From: HGM04593 sp045646845
GTDB taxonomy: Bacteria; Bacteroidota; Bacteroidia; Bacteroidales; Bacteroidaceae
Direction: 5' to 3'
NCBI GenBank assembly: GCA_045646845.1
Contig: JAZRLO010000001.1
Span: 174,099 to 238,098 of the forward strand
Length of the DNA: 64,000 nucleotides
A program made the position numbers and the translations under genes. Below the pieces are notes generated by a model. The model did no database searches, was not told where the DNA came from, and saw nothing but the letters and a program-made list of their open reading frames with translations. Positions within the stretch are counted from its first letter, which is position 1, and each line of letters begins with the position of its first letter. Shown piece after piece: positions 56,301 through 63,771 of this stretch.

Positions 56301-59300
56301 GGTCAATACGCTTTGTACCTGTTCCGTGATTGTCACGGCCAATGTCGTCAAGGTTATGACGGTAGTCGCTCACTGCAACAAGCATGCCGTTACCAGTCTT
56401 TGCAATAGCAGGGATGCGGTAAGAGTACTGGTCATCATCGTAGAACAGAGTCACATCGTCGGTTGCTGTGAACTTTGCAACAAGCGGTGTTGTTTCGTTG
56501 ATAGCAGCAACATTGTCTGCTGTGAGTGTCGGGTTCTCGCCAAGTGAAGTTGAACCAATGTAGAAACCGTTGAACTCAAAGCCACGGTACTTGCGTGTGA
56601 ATGCAAGTGTTATGCCCTCAACAACAGGCATTGTAAGCTCGCTTGCATTGAGGTGCTCAGGAGTGAGCTTCATTGCTGTTCCACCAATGGTTATTGTACC
56701 TAAGTGAGTGTTGGGGTTGTCGTTTCTCCAATTCTCAATCTCGGCCTTGAATGGCAACGGGGTGAACTCGTTCTCAATGTATGTGATTTCAAGCGATTTG
56801 ATAATAAAACCGGCCTGTGATGATTGGTCCTCTACGCTAAAGGAAATCTCATTATTGTCAAGTCCTGTAACAGTAAGGGTGTTTTGTTCATCACTCTGGG
56901 TAATGGTTACTATTCCTGTGCTCTCTTTGCCATTGGTGTAGGTGACACTCTTTGAAACCAAATTGTGGGCCTGATACCCCAGTCTGTAACCGGTAATCTT
57001 GCAATTTGCAGGAACAGAGGTTGTGAAAGTGTTGCCATCGAGCAAGTAAGGGTATCTTACAGAGTTGACGGTGCTGTAACCAATCTTTGGTGTGTCATCA
57101 GTGGTTCTTACTGTAACGGCCGGAGTGGTGTTTGTAACAACAGAAACCCACCATCCGCTTGCTTCATTGTTCCAAGTAGCACCTGAGTATGTTACATTCA
57201 AAGTTTTCTCGTTAGAAGGGATAACCTCCTCGAGAACCCATTTTGCTGCGGCAGTTTCTTTTTGATTTGCAGCTACATCACAGTATGGGTGGTCACCAGC
57301 ACCGTTTGAGTCTGCTCCTACCTTGAAATATCTTTCATCACCTTTATATGTGTTGTTCCATTTAATGTAGTAAACATCTTCAATTGCTGTTTCTTCGAAA
57401 AGAAGAACAGAACCAATGGTAGTAGAACTTGCATCGACACTCCATTCAAGACCTTTGATGTAGTAACCATCACCGTCTTTTAGCATATAACCATTTCCGC
57501 TTTGCTCAAAGAAGAAGATTTGTGCATTGCTGTCTTCATCTTTTGCTGCAATATTTACACCACCGGCTGTAACTTTTTGCGCATGTTCTGTATGGTTCTT
57601 TACATTCATATAACGGCCGTCGTTGTAAACCTTCAAGCGGAAATACTTACCGGCAAGCGGGTCGGTTGGTTCGCCAGGCTCCTGTGCCTCTGCCTCAAAG
57701 TTTGCGACATAGCTTGAAGCTTGTGCCACGCTTACATTGCAAGTTGCATCGGTGCTAACCACATTCCCACCCAAAGTCCAGTTTACAAAATTGTAACCGG
57801 TGTTGGCTACGGCATAAAGTGTTATCTGAGTTCCATTCTCAACATCGCCCTGTGTCTTTTGGCTACCAGTGCCAACTGCGAACTTTGCAGTACCACCCGC
57901 TGCAGGGTTTGCAGTCGTTGTAACGGCGTAGGTTGTTGGGGTAGAAGGCACATTTGCACCTTCCTTTGCTACAGTAACAGTAATTGATTCAACTTGCATG
58001 TATCTGCCAGTGCTTCCTGTTACAGTGAAGCTCGCGCTGTTGCTTGTTGTTCTTGCAAGTGTGTTGCTTCTTACAAATTTGTAGTCGGCAAACGAATTCG
58101 TTGGGGTAATTTCCTGTCCTTCTGCCGCTACTTTTATATTGTATGAAGAATGTGCCTTACAACGAATTGTATATTGTGTTATTTCATAATCATCGGGAAC
58201 AGACAATGTGTATGTTTCGCTTGTCTTCTCCATCAAAAACAACTGAATGGCACCATTGTTTGCATTTATAGACGCAGCTGTAGATGTGAGCTTCAAGGCT
58301 GCAGGATAGTCGTTGTTTGCGTTAAAAGCCCACTCTTTAATTTTATCTGTTGTGAGTGTAGTTCCGCTAGTAGCATTGATGGTGTAGTCCTGAATGACGG
58401 TTACATTTGCTGCTTCGTCAAAGTTTGCAACATAGTCGTTGCCTGATGTGCCTACAGGAACCTGTAGTGTGTTTCTTGTACCGACGATTACACCGCCCTT
58501 TGTCCAGCTTGCGAGAGCATAGCCGTCGGCAGGCTGTGCGGTAAGGGTTGCTGTAACACCTTGCAAAAGGTCTGCAGTTACTCTGCTGCCCGCTGTTCCA
58601 CCGTTGATGGAAACTGTACCCATGTTTGAATCGTTTACCGTCGCTGTTACAGTGTATGTAGTTGCGTCGGGGATTAGGTTAAAATATGCCTTGTGTGAGT
58701 TTGAATAGTTTGAATAATCATCGGGCACCATGTTGTCAAGGGTGAACCAACCATTGCCTTGGCCACTCCAACCCCAGTTGAAGTGATAATAGTCATTGTC
58801 GGTGTAACCGTCGAGAATGTAGATGTGTCTGGCCGAATTGGATGTATTCGTTGTTGATGCATAGGGTATGGGATAGCCGGCATCAAGGCAGTTCTTTATG
58901 TATGTTTTCCATTGTGTGTCGTTGCCCAATGTTGATCTTACCACAGCCAATGATGCGCCGTGGTCAACAGGTCTTTCACTCTTGAAACGGAAGTGATCGA
59001 CCATGTGCTGGCCTGTTTCGGAGAAACTTGTTGAGCCAGTGCCGTAACCAACCTGGTTAGCCCAACCAAGGTCGCGCATCAGAACGGCAACGGCGTTGGC
59101 CTCAGCCTCTGTGTAGCCGGAGCGGTAGTCGTCATTACGCATAGAAGCGTAGTCGTATGTATGGCCAAGCTCCATGTTTTCACCTGTTCCCTGGTGGGTT
59201 ACAGTACCTACACCTGATGCAGGCCATTTGTAGTAATAGCACAAGATTGCAAAGGCTGTAGGGCCACAACCGGTCAAGGCTGTTTGACCATCAGCTGTCT

Positions 59301-59847
59301 TGCACAAATTATTGAAAGGACCATGCTGTCCCCAAGGTGCAGTGTTGAGGTTCTTTACAATGTTGCCCATTGAGGTGGCATTGTATTCATAGTCTGCAGC
59401 CTTCTGCATTGCGCTGCGTGCAGCTGCCTTTTGTGGGTTGGCTGCATTGTACTCGCGCAAGGCGCGTACCTGTGCGTCAATGTCGGTCATATAATCGACA
59501 AAGCCGTCGGGCAGGTTGCCGGTGTCGATTGTTCCATCGAATGAGTAACCGATGATTGGGTTCTCGGTCTCCTCGCCCGATACAATGACAAAGCCTTTGC
59601 CGTTGGCGCCGGTGAGAATGTGAAATGTTGGAGCATCGTTGCTCTTGCCTGTGACGGCGCGGCTGTCAATGCTCTGTGTCAGTGTGGCGTTTGTTGAACG
59701 GAACGCCGCACTCTTTTGCTTTCCATTAGCAAAGAACTGGTTCGCAATTTCGCTTGCACGCTCGGCTGTGATTACCTGCGCACTTACATTTGCTACCATA
59801 AAGATGGCGCAAATGGCAAGCATAGTTACGCGTAGAAAGTTTTTCAT
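50314..59847 (-). CDS. Giant secreted C10 protease - sialidase fusion with type IX-like C-terminal tail
   Basis: A 3177-aa exoenzyme with signal peptide MKNFLRVTMLAICAIFMVANVSAQ. Residues about 25-395 are a streptopain-like C10 peptidase with propeptide, catalytic C194 (LTGCGPTAFAI) and H341 (SARHIYILDGYTD...FNWGW). Inter-domain regions include InlB_B2-like repeats (WTKGG-type at about 445 and 690) and a ricin-like block (735-875). Residues about 1132-1520 are a GH33-type sialidase: YSYRIPAI (R1144), Asp boxes STDNGATW (1188), SSDNGATW (1255), SDDLGATW (1326), and SARRGGGRVFR. After it come two copies of an about 350-aa module (from 1531 and about 1880), then further FNWTKG-type repeats, and a tail IYDLQGRKLSEITEPGIYIVNGKKVWIK resembling a type IX sorting domain. 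The fusion suggests attack on sialylated glycoproteins such as mucin. Confidence 0.9.
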   Translation of the reverse strand: MKNFLRVTMLAICAIFMVANVSAQVITAERASEIANQFFANGKQKSAAFRSTNATLTQSIDSRAVTGKSNDAPTFHILTGANGKGFVIVSGEETENPIIGYSFDGTIDTGNLPDGFVDYMTDIDAQVRALREYNAANPQKAAARSAMQKAADYEYNATSMGNIVKNLNTAPWGQHGPFNNLCKTADGQTALTGCGPTAFAILCYYYKWPASGVGTVTHQGTGENMELGHTYDYASMRNDDYRSGYTEAEANAVAVLMRDLGWANQVGYGTGSTSFSETGQHMVDHFRFKSERPVDHGASLAVVRSTLGNDTQWKTYIKNCLDAGYPIPYASTTNTSNSARHIYILDGYTDNDYYHFNWGWSGQGNGWFTLDNMVPDDYSNYSNSHKAYFNLIPDATTYTVTATVNDSNMGTVSINGGTAGSRVTADLLQGVTATLTAQPADGYALASWTKGGVIVGTRNTLQVPVGTSGNDYVANFDEAANVTVIQDYTINATSGTTLTTDKIKEWAFNANNDYPAALKLTSTAASINANNGAIQLFLMEKTSETYTLSVPDDYEITQYTIRCKAHSSYNIKVAAEGQEITPTNSFADYKFVRSNTLARTTSNSASFTVTGSTGRYMQVESITVTVAKEGANVPSTPTTYAVTTTANPAAGGTAKFAVGTGSQKTQGDVENGTQITLYAVANTGYNFVNWTLGGNVVSTDATCNVSVAQASSYVANFEAEAQEPGEPTDPLAGKYFRLKVYNDGRYMNVKNHTEHAQKVTAGGVNIAAKDEDSNAQIFFFEQSGNGYMLKDGDGYYIKGLEWSVDASSTTIGSVLLFEETAIEDVYYIKWNNTYKGDERYFKVGADSNGAGDHPYCDVAANQKETAAAKWVLEEVIPSNEKTLNVTYSGATWNNEASGWWVSVVTNTTPAVTVRTTDDTPKIGYSTVNSVRYPYLLDGNTFTTSVPANCKITGYRLGYQAHNLVSKSVTYTNGKESTGIVTITQSDEQNTLTVTGLDNNEISFSVEDQSSQAGFIIKSLEITYIENEFTPLPFKAEIENWRNDNPNTHLGTITIGGTAMKLTPEHLNASELTMPVVEGITLAFTRKYRGFEFNGFYIGSTSLGENPTLTADNVAAINETTPLVAKFTATDDVTLFYDDDQYSYRIPAIAKTGNGMLVAVSDYRHNLDDIGRDNHGTGTKRIDLVMRTSTDNGATWSETKTIAAGDNSKEGSYLRAFGDAAIAAVGQNIVVMAAAGDVVYTAGTTSSPNKMARIYSSDNGATWAIEEMTTKMYSQSTSLIPSGGSAFFGSGKLAVDPDFNGTGNARIYGALLVRIGTDGYNNFGVFSDDLGATWKILGGDNTNPVAKGDEPKVEILPNGQILLSARRGGGRVFRVFTYGDDKANGAGSWGDAAVNGCDNGGSNATNGEIICLDAKRPNGKPTKILLQSQPQGGSGQYDRKDVTIWYKEVSADETYTSSSIASGWTMGKQVSTVQSSYSAMALQANGEIALFFEEAPCYGNDYTKGYSMVYVPLTIEEITGEKFLNPNAVVETVTVDVTLTDAQGNTYTHQFDYLPGDAAAIDAALMTAYPFITELGEGNLQGSDTYYTYTNTVTLPFKVSNAENTYWHNIYWPAYLNPGFYPIYMRAATKEATLVSKVYEGYNYGESQYNTLAHADNLSWAIYSANNTLTFKFKNKLTDKFMAVNGVVSSGDADNVIYTEETNATVFTLTKDTGTRQGDYAIKSIYNGTTGYVCNTSVSRSNATNYTGTNHEGAWVKFVEAPDYQAIINALTENVAKFGAGDGNYTDNDDINAIKAIINDIATTPLNTLNTHTETVQTVKESYREVVLTVNDDETETVPGSVSITVNGSAAETINNKFVPANATVSILATANPGYRFVNWTRPAAQASAAARTAEARNSDVVSTDNPYTVTVSEALSLEANFEKKVINVTLTDNTNSNNQNPYVFEFVLDDLEGEVTTAAIANKLMEKYLVIKSLGEGNSATLTDNGTSYTYTNTVKLPFEVANGKEDDAVIWYNIYYPANLDNKPNYLSASTNETTLVEKINDDTFAYGDNPTYNTESGNNPISWAIYSVDKSLTFTLKNKVTGKYIKVTGVATDSDNNGKVQNAVFADETNATAFTFARKTESFIDYFAFEAEIDGTTGYLCSTASSYGWATHYNSKDHRGGWARIEDPAYYTEYFDLSMGLYMWFREGNGFCTVTSEIQAIEDALANYETITLNTFRQYGITIARADSLWPTLNITINPEIGGFTAINGEEGVTTKRAPADYKLPIAAVPAEGYHFVNWTKGTDELSPDAEHTVTISGVKGDVTELTANFAINIYNINVTAGEGGSASASAATAEHGSEVTLTAEANDGYKFDGWYNGEELVSAETNYTFTVTSDINYTARFSEAPTGTVAIHITVASTDGTTVTNAVGGNVKAIIDGIGQEWATDADFVVGADVELVASSDYDQKAYLFDGWYKNDELVSKDLAITVKATETATYQARFFRGCVVIGEPKSNSSGYVTKITLSDGTSLGYDAGNRAVVKEGTEVMINTWIRYGYETTWKDENGNIVGNEQNLVITIEKDVTYTATFEPASYDLTVRANDDSYGTVSATSGTSTGTAIKVGHNMEATITATANPGYYFVNWTKGTDVVSSENPYTIPGIADVENMEDAEYIANFLPVEDATAGVYYRIGYDGFAAAAAAGAARAVGETLTYTISPSTGTPNSKGDFSSYWVSTDYPQLRMDSKANSGDDHKRINTMSDGTKHSLVDGTGSGVVFTVSAPDGYVITGYSISGVAYGDITLNGSPISHNKSVSLSDSNLEVSSFSFTIVGGMNGTYKKGIDIQNFTVTIQQVGGDGEGGGETPEPETPANRYYMQSVASGVTSKANALLMTQETGATSIFYYADSKLLSYDKGTYIKEDGGARGLQEVGASGTVTITTTGETSTIAAPSYMHANSVISGTNTTYFIDHCGSNPADHATSHNFVLEEVETLPVTISSALHATFYAPVAVEIPEGVKAYVLKAEDIPGIETYAWMTSLKNGIIPANTGVIIKGAEGTYYFDIVENNDAARAEAVGNVLSGTVAKTKITEDAYILANREGKVGLYPVAKNSYLDNNTNATTVRFTNNSHKAYLPVTDDWFGEQLKKGTGFRFVYDDEETTGIDEFETELEDTIYDLQGRKLSEITEPGIYIVNGKKVWIK

Positions 59848-59911
59848 GGTTTGTTATATTTTAATTAGTTTCGTTTCTGTCGCGTGTGTTATTATATATA
59901 CACAATTCGTG

Positions 59912-59919
59912 CAAAAATA
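59912..59919 (-). promoter_or_regulatory. -7 element of the giant protease-sialidase gene
   Basis: On the minus strand TATTTTTG, an exact TAnnTTTG match, 64 bp upstream of the ATG. The leader between is A/T-rich. No exact TTTG stands 19-21 bp further upstream. Confidence 0.5.
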
Positions 59920-59984
59920 CTGATTTAAAATGAAAAAAACAGTATTTCTGTAAAAAAATTAAACACGGGTTTTCGGTTTGTTGT

Positions 59985-60031
59985 TGAACTCCCTCCGCTT
60001 CGCTCGTCCCTCTTCTTAAAGAGGGACAGTT
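59985..60031. repeat. Single REP-like element
   Basis: CTCCCTCCGCTTCGCTCG followed by the CCCTCTTCTTAAAGAGGG hairpin, the same monomer as the 45.5-46.5 kb array. A second tail-like ACTCCCTCCGCAAC is at 60066-60079, right before repeat copy B. Confidence 0.85.
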
Positions 60032-60086
60032 TTATTGCTGACGGTGACTCGTGCAGCGTGGGCGAACTCCCTCCGCAACAGAGTTT

Positions 60087-60385
60087 TATAGACAGAAGAA
60101 CAAAGCTGCGTTTAAGTGAGTGCAACGCAAGTTTACTTGCATGTTGCACTGCGAACGAAAGCAGGTTCAACGAAGTTAAAAGAACAGAAGGGGCTTTCAG
60201 CTATTAGCTAACTGTGTTGGAATTTCCAACTTTAAATAGTTTGAGCCTGCAACAATGGAAAACGAGTTCTCTCCTTGTCGCAAACTCAAACTATTTATTA
60301 TCGCAAGTAGAACTTTCCGACGCGCTTATCTAATGGCTTCTACCTTCCCGTTCGATGGATGTTGGTTTATGTACTTCTGTCTAAA
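60087..60385. repeat. Multi-hairpin repeat, copy B
   Basis: Ends: AGACAGAAGAACA (60090-60102) and TGTACTTCTGTCT (60370-60382), inverted with one mismatch. Inside, in the order of copy A: a closing stem around GCTATTAG (60200-60207) and CTAATGGC; GTTGGAATTTCCAAC (60216-60230); AAATAGTTTGAG (60234-60245) with CTCAAACTATTT (60285-60296); an apex GAAAACGAGTTCTC; AAGTAGAACTT; then CGACGCGCTTATCT, identical to copy A. An additional hairpin AGTGCAAC/GTTGCACT lies at 60118-60150. No gene is seen. Confidence 0.85.
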
Positions 60386-60399
60386 AATGTTGAGGGTTG

Positions 60400-61608
60400 T
60401 TATTTTTTCTCGGTAAGCCAATCTATGACATTCACTCTTTGTATTCCGTCAATATTCGAGGTGTCATAATCCAATGTCAATAAATATTTGGGATATGAAT
60501 CCTTTATGTTTCGTAGTGACGATAATTCTCGTTTTAGTGTTTTTTCGTCATTAGCAGTGTATGCAACTTGATAATACTCTCTCATTCCGTTATGCTTTTG
60601 TACTACAAAGTCAACTTCGCCTCGTTCTGTGCGTCCTGCATATACTGTTCCTCCGCGTCGTAGCAATTCAAAGTATATTACATTTTCCAATTTGTGACCA
60701 AGGTCTGTAGTATGGTTATTGGTGTGCAGGATGTTCTTAAGTCCAAGGTCAACTACATAGTATTTATAATTGCTGGCAAGCAGACGCTTACCTTTGATGT
60801 TGAACAAACGTACCGGGTATATGAGGTATGACTCGGAAAAGAAACGCAAATATTTCAGAACGGTGTTGTGCGACAATGACTCTTTTGTTTCTCTCTGTAA
60901 TGTGGTAGCGATATTATTGGGTGAAATGACGCTTCCTACGCTATCAAAAATGAAATTCAATACTTGTTGCAGAGTGTCGAATTTTCTTAATCTTTGCCGT
61001 TGTACAATGTCTTTCACCACAACAGTGTCGTAGAGCGATTGAAGGTAGTTATTCTCTTGTTGTGGAGCTGTTTTGGATAATGTTACAGCCTCGGGAAAGC
61101 AGGATGCATTCATGTAATGGCGGAACAAACGACTGCTGTCATGTTCATTGGGGAATGCAGCCACATATTCTGCAAAAGAGAACGGATGTAGGTTGATTGA
61201 GATGTAACGACCTGATAGTAATGTACCCAATTCGCTTGAAAGAAGAAATGCGTTTGAACCTGTGATGTAAAGGTCTATATTCTTTTTTACATACAATGCA
61301 TCTACCAGCTTTTCAAAATGTGGTACAAGCTGCACTTCGTCTAAAAAGACATAGCGTTTTGTTGCAGGCTCAAGTGTTGCCATGATGTGGTCATAAATAT
61401 CTTCCCATGATGCAAAATGACTATTTTCTCGCTCCTCAAAGTTTATGAAAATGATTCTGTCTTGAGTGACTCCATTAGATGTTAGGTATTGCTTAAAGTG
61501 TTGTAACAGAGTTGATTTGCCACAACGGCGTATGCCGGTAACTACTTTTATTAAATCTTGGTCGCGTAGTTGGATTAACTGGTCTAAATAGTCATTTCGT
61601 TGTATCAT
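60400..61608 (-). CDS. AAA ATPase with DUF4143 (AAA_14 type)
   Basis: A 402-aa protein of the AAA_14/DUF4143 family. P-loop VVTGIRRCGKSTLLQHF and Walker B RYVFLDEVQLVP, then TGSNAFLLSSELGTLLSGRY, are followed by a DUF4143 C-terminal domain with a PD-(D/E)xK-like motif (RTERGEVDFVVQKHNGMREYYQVAY). The biological role is not established; family members are frequent accessory genes in Bacteroidales. Base composition is more A/T-rich than the core genes. It lies between repeat copies B and C. Confidence 0.88.
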   Translation of the reverse strand: MIQRNDYLDQLIQLRDQDLIKVVTGIRRCGKSTLLQHFKQYLTSNGVTQDRIIFINFEERENSHFASWEDIYDHIMATLEPATKRYVFLDEVQLVPHFEKLVDALYVKKNIDLYITGSNAFLLSSELGTLLSGRYISINLHPFSFAEYVAAFPNEHDSSRLFRHYMNASCFPEAVTLSKTAPQQENNYLQSLYDTVVVKDIVQRQRLRKFDTLQQVLNFIFDSVGSVISPNNIATTLQRETKESLSHNTVLKYLRFFSESYLIYPVRLFNIKGKRLLASNYKYYVVDLGLKNILHTNNHTTDLGHKLENVIYFELLRRGGTVYAGRTERGEVDFVVQKHNGMREYYQVAYTANDEKTLKRELSSLRNIKDSYPKYLLTLDYDTSNIDGIQRVNVIDWLTEKK

Positions 61609-61748
61609 ATCGTTAAGGTGTTTGGCTTCTACTGACGAGAATTCGTATTTTTGTGTATTTTCGTCAGTATTACTGCAAATATATAACTCAATTATAACAA
61701 AAGCAAGAGTTTATGGTTGAAAAAGAGGGCGATTCTATTATTTTTATA

Positions 61749-61855
61749 TTGGTGTCCGATAAAAATCAAAAGACATAAAAATCTTTGTTTGGGCAGGTGT
61801 GTAGATGTAGGAAATGGCGATTTACTATACTTTGGGAATTTTTATCGGACACCAA
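61749..61855. mobile_element. 107-bp MITE-like element
   Basis: Perfect 18-bp terminal inverted repeats TTGGTGTCCGATAAAAAT at 61749-61766 and 61838-61855, flanked on both sides by TA (61747-61748 and 61856-61857), a possible target duplication. It is too short to encode a transposase, and no matching IS is in the window. Confidence 0.65.
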
Positions 61856-61902
61856 TAATTCAAATATTGATTTGCATACAGTTTTAAGAATCTGTTTATC
61901 CC

Positions 61903-62016
61903 AATGCGCTGAGAGCGCATTACAACAACGCAGTTGTTGGTCCGTTGCTTGAATTGGCAAACCGCGCTTAACCTGCTTTCGTTGGCTTTGTTCTTTTGTC
62001 CTTTTGTTCTTCTGTC
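61903..62016. repeat. Multi-hairpin repeat, partial copy C
   Basis: Hairpins AATGCGCT-GAG-AGCGCATT (61903-61921) and CAACAAC-GCA-GTTGTTG (61923-61939), then CGCGCTTA (61963-61970), shared with copies A and B, and a right end TGTTCTTCTGTC (62005-62016), the inverted repeat of their left end. The left boundary is unclear. Apart from this, the MITE and REP-like repeats, the 61609-62403 gap has no gene. Confidence 0.6.
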
Positions 62017-62079
62017 AAATATAATAAATGATAACGTTCAAAAGGTATTTTGCCCGTGGGCAAGCGTGACGAACTCTCT

Positions 62080-62340
62080 CCGCTCAAAAAACTCTCCAAG
62101 GTTGAGTAAGAGGGAGTACGGCGTAGCCGGGTGGGAGTTGGAAAATACTGTAGCATGTGTTGTTGAACTCCCTCCGCTTCGCTCGTCCCTCTCTTAAAGA
62201 GGGACAATTATGGGCGCTGATGAGTAGCTGTGGAATGATTCTCCCTCTATTGAGTAAGAGGGAGTACGGCGTAGCCGGGTGGGAGTTGGAAAATGCTGTG
62301 GCATGTGTTGTTGAACTCCATCCGCAACTTCGTTGGCCTA
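62080..62340. repeat. REP-like repeats near the transposase (two units, 148-bp step)
   Basis: GAGTAAGAGGGAGTACGG occurs at 62103 and 62251, followed by GCCGGGTGGGAGTTGG; between them lies CTCCCTCCGCTTCGCTCG with the CCCTCTCTTAAAGAGGG hairpin. These are variants of the 45.5-kb array. A last unit diverges after GAACTCCATCCGCAAC near 62335. Confidence 0.8.
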
Positions 62341-62403
62341 TCGGCACTCCTTTTGGGAGCTAAAGCTAAGTGCTGAAGCACACTCCTTCTATATAACAAA
62401 ATC

Positions 62404-63771
62404 CTAAACCGCTGTGCCATAAAGTTTTTCATTTAGGATATTCAAAGTTCTTTGCGCTCGTTCTATCTTTCTTCTGAGTAGTTCCTCTTCACTTAATCCG
62501 ACTTTGTTTTCATTGTATTCTATCTTGTTCTTCACCATAACATAAAAGATTTCAGCGATTTTGTGAGCAGTAGCGACTATGGCAGACATATGTCCTCCTC
62601 TGGACTTTAACCTTCGGAAGTAAAATCCCATCGAGTTCTTCATGTCTCGTGTTGCATTTGCACATTGCCTAAAAACTTGCCCCACAGGATTCTTTCGTTT
62701 TGGAACACGGCTTGAAATGAGTTTACCACCCGATATCCGATTGTTTGGTACAAGGTTGCACCATTTACAAAACTTCGAAGGAGAGTCAAACTTCTCAATA
62801 AAATCAAAACCAAGTTCGCCTATCAGTTGAAGGATAGAGCCTGCACTCATCCCTGGTATATTCATTGCATTAACTCCCCATACGCCATAAGCATAAGACT
62901 CGACATCAAATCCAACCTTGTTTTTCTTGTGTATAGTCTTCTTGCTTCTGATAAAATCAGCAATGCTCATATCTATCTTAGCAGTATATTTTCTAAGCAT
63001 TTTTTCTATTTCAGTATCACACTCTGCAACCTTTTGCAGAAAGAACTCGTATAGCTCATATGATTGTTTAAGTTCAAATAAATGGTCAGAATCCCAAGTC
63101 CCTTCAAGTGAAAGAGCAATTTCGTCCTTACTCCGTTTGCAACGACCATCTGCCAGTTGAGCCAATGATTCGGGATTATGGTTGCCAGAGAGAATGGCAG
63201 AGATAATTCGTTTCCCCGATTTCCCGACTATGTCCGTAAGAACATTTGTCAGTTTGATATTCATCTGTTCCAAGGCCTTTTGCATATGCAATACTTCCTT
63301 AGCAGCTGAACGAAGAAGAGAATTTCGGTGACGGCAAAGATTTCGAATCTGCCGTGCTGACCCTTCAGGCTGGAAACTTGGTTTGAGAAGACCGTAGCTA
63401 TGAAGAAGCATCAGCCACTCCGCATCCGCCTCATCAGTCTTCTTCTCAGAGATATTCTTCACTTCACGAGCATTGACAAGTAACACATCAAAGCCTTCAG
63501 ATTCTAACTTGAAATAAATGGGTACCCAGTATATACCTGTGGCCTCCATTGCTATGGTAGTTATACCACAAGTATGTAGCCATTCGCTAATCAAATTCAG
63601 ATCCTTCGTAAAACTGCCGAATCTGCGATTGTTGTCACCATCACGGTCGGCAGGGACGCAAACTTGCATTTCTGAATCAGCAATGTCTATACCGGCCGCA
63701 TTAGGATTTACGATTTTTAATTCTACACCCTTGACGGTTTGTAACTTTTTTGCTTTCTTTGCTCTCAACAT
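62404..63771 (-). CDS. IS110-family transposase
   Basis: A 455-aa DEDD recombinase. The N-terminal RuvC-like domain has NAAGIDIADSEMQVCV (first Asp) and AMEATGIYWVPIYFKLES (Glu), then KTDEADAEWL. The C-terminal transposase_20 domain has MNIPGMSAGSILQLIGELGFDFIEKFDSPSKFCKWCNLVP and the Ser-containing NRISGGKLISSRVPKRKNPV region. The start MLRAKKAKKLQ at 63771 is preferred; an upstream in-frame ATG at 63855 is possible. IS110 elements have no inverted repeats or target duplications, so the borders cannot be read here; one border may be near 62340-62400, beside REP-like repeats. Confidence 0.93.
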   Translation of the reverse strand: MLRAKKAKKLQTVKGVELKIVNPNAAGIDIADSEMQVCVPADRDGDNNRRFGSFTKDLNLISEWLHTCGITTIAMEATGIYWVPIYFKLESEGFDVLLVNAREVKNISEKKTDEADAEWLMLLHSYGLLKPSFQPEGSARQIRNLCRHRNSLLRSAAKEVLHMQKALEQMNIKLTNVLTDIVGKSGKRIISAILSGNHNPESLAQLADGRCKRSKDEIALSLEGTWDSDHLFELKQSYELYEFFLQKVAECDTEIEKMLRKYTAKIDMSIADFIRSKKTIHKKNKVGFDVESYAYGVWGVNAMNIPGMSAGSILQLIGELGFDFIEKFDSPSKFCKWCNLVPNNRISGGKLISSRVPKRKNPVGQVFRQCANATRDMKNSMGFYFRRLKSRGGHMSAIVATAHKIAEIFYVMVKNKIEYNENKVGLSEEELLRRKIERAQRTLNILNEKLYGTAV

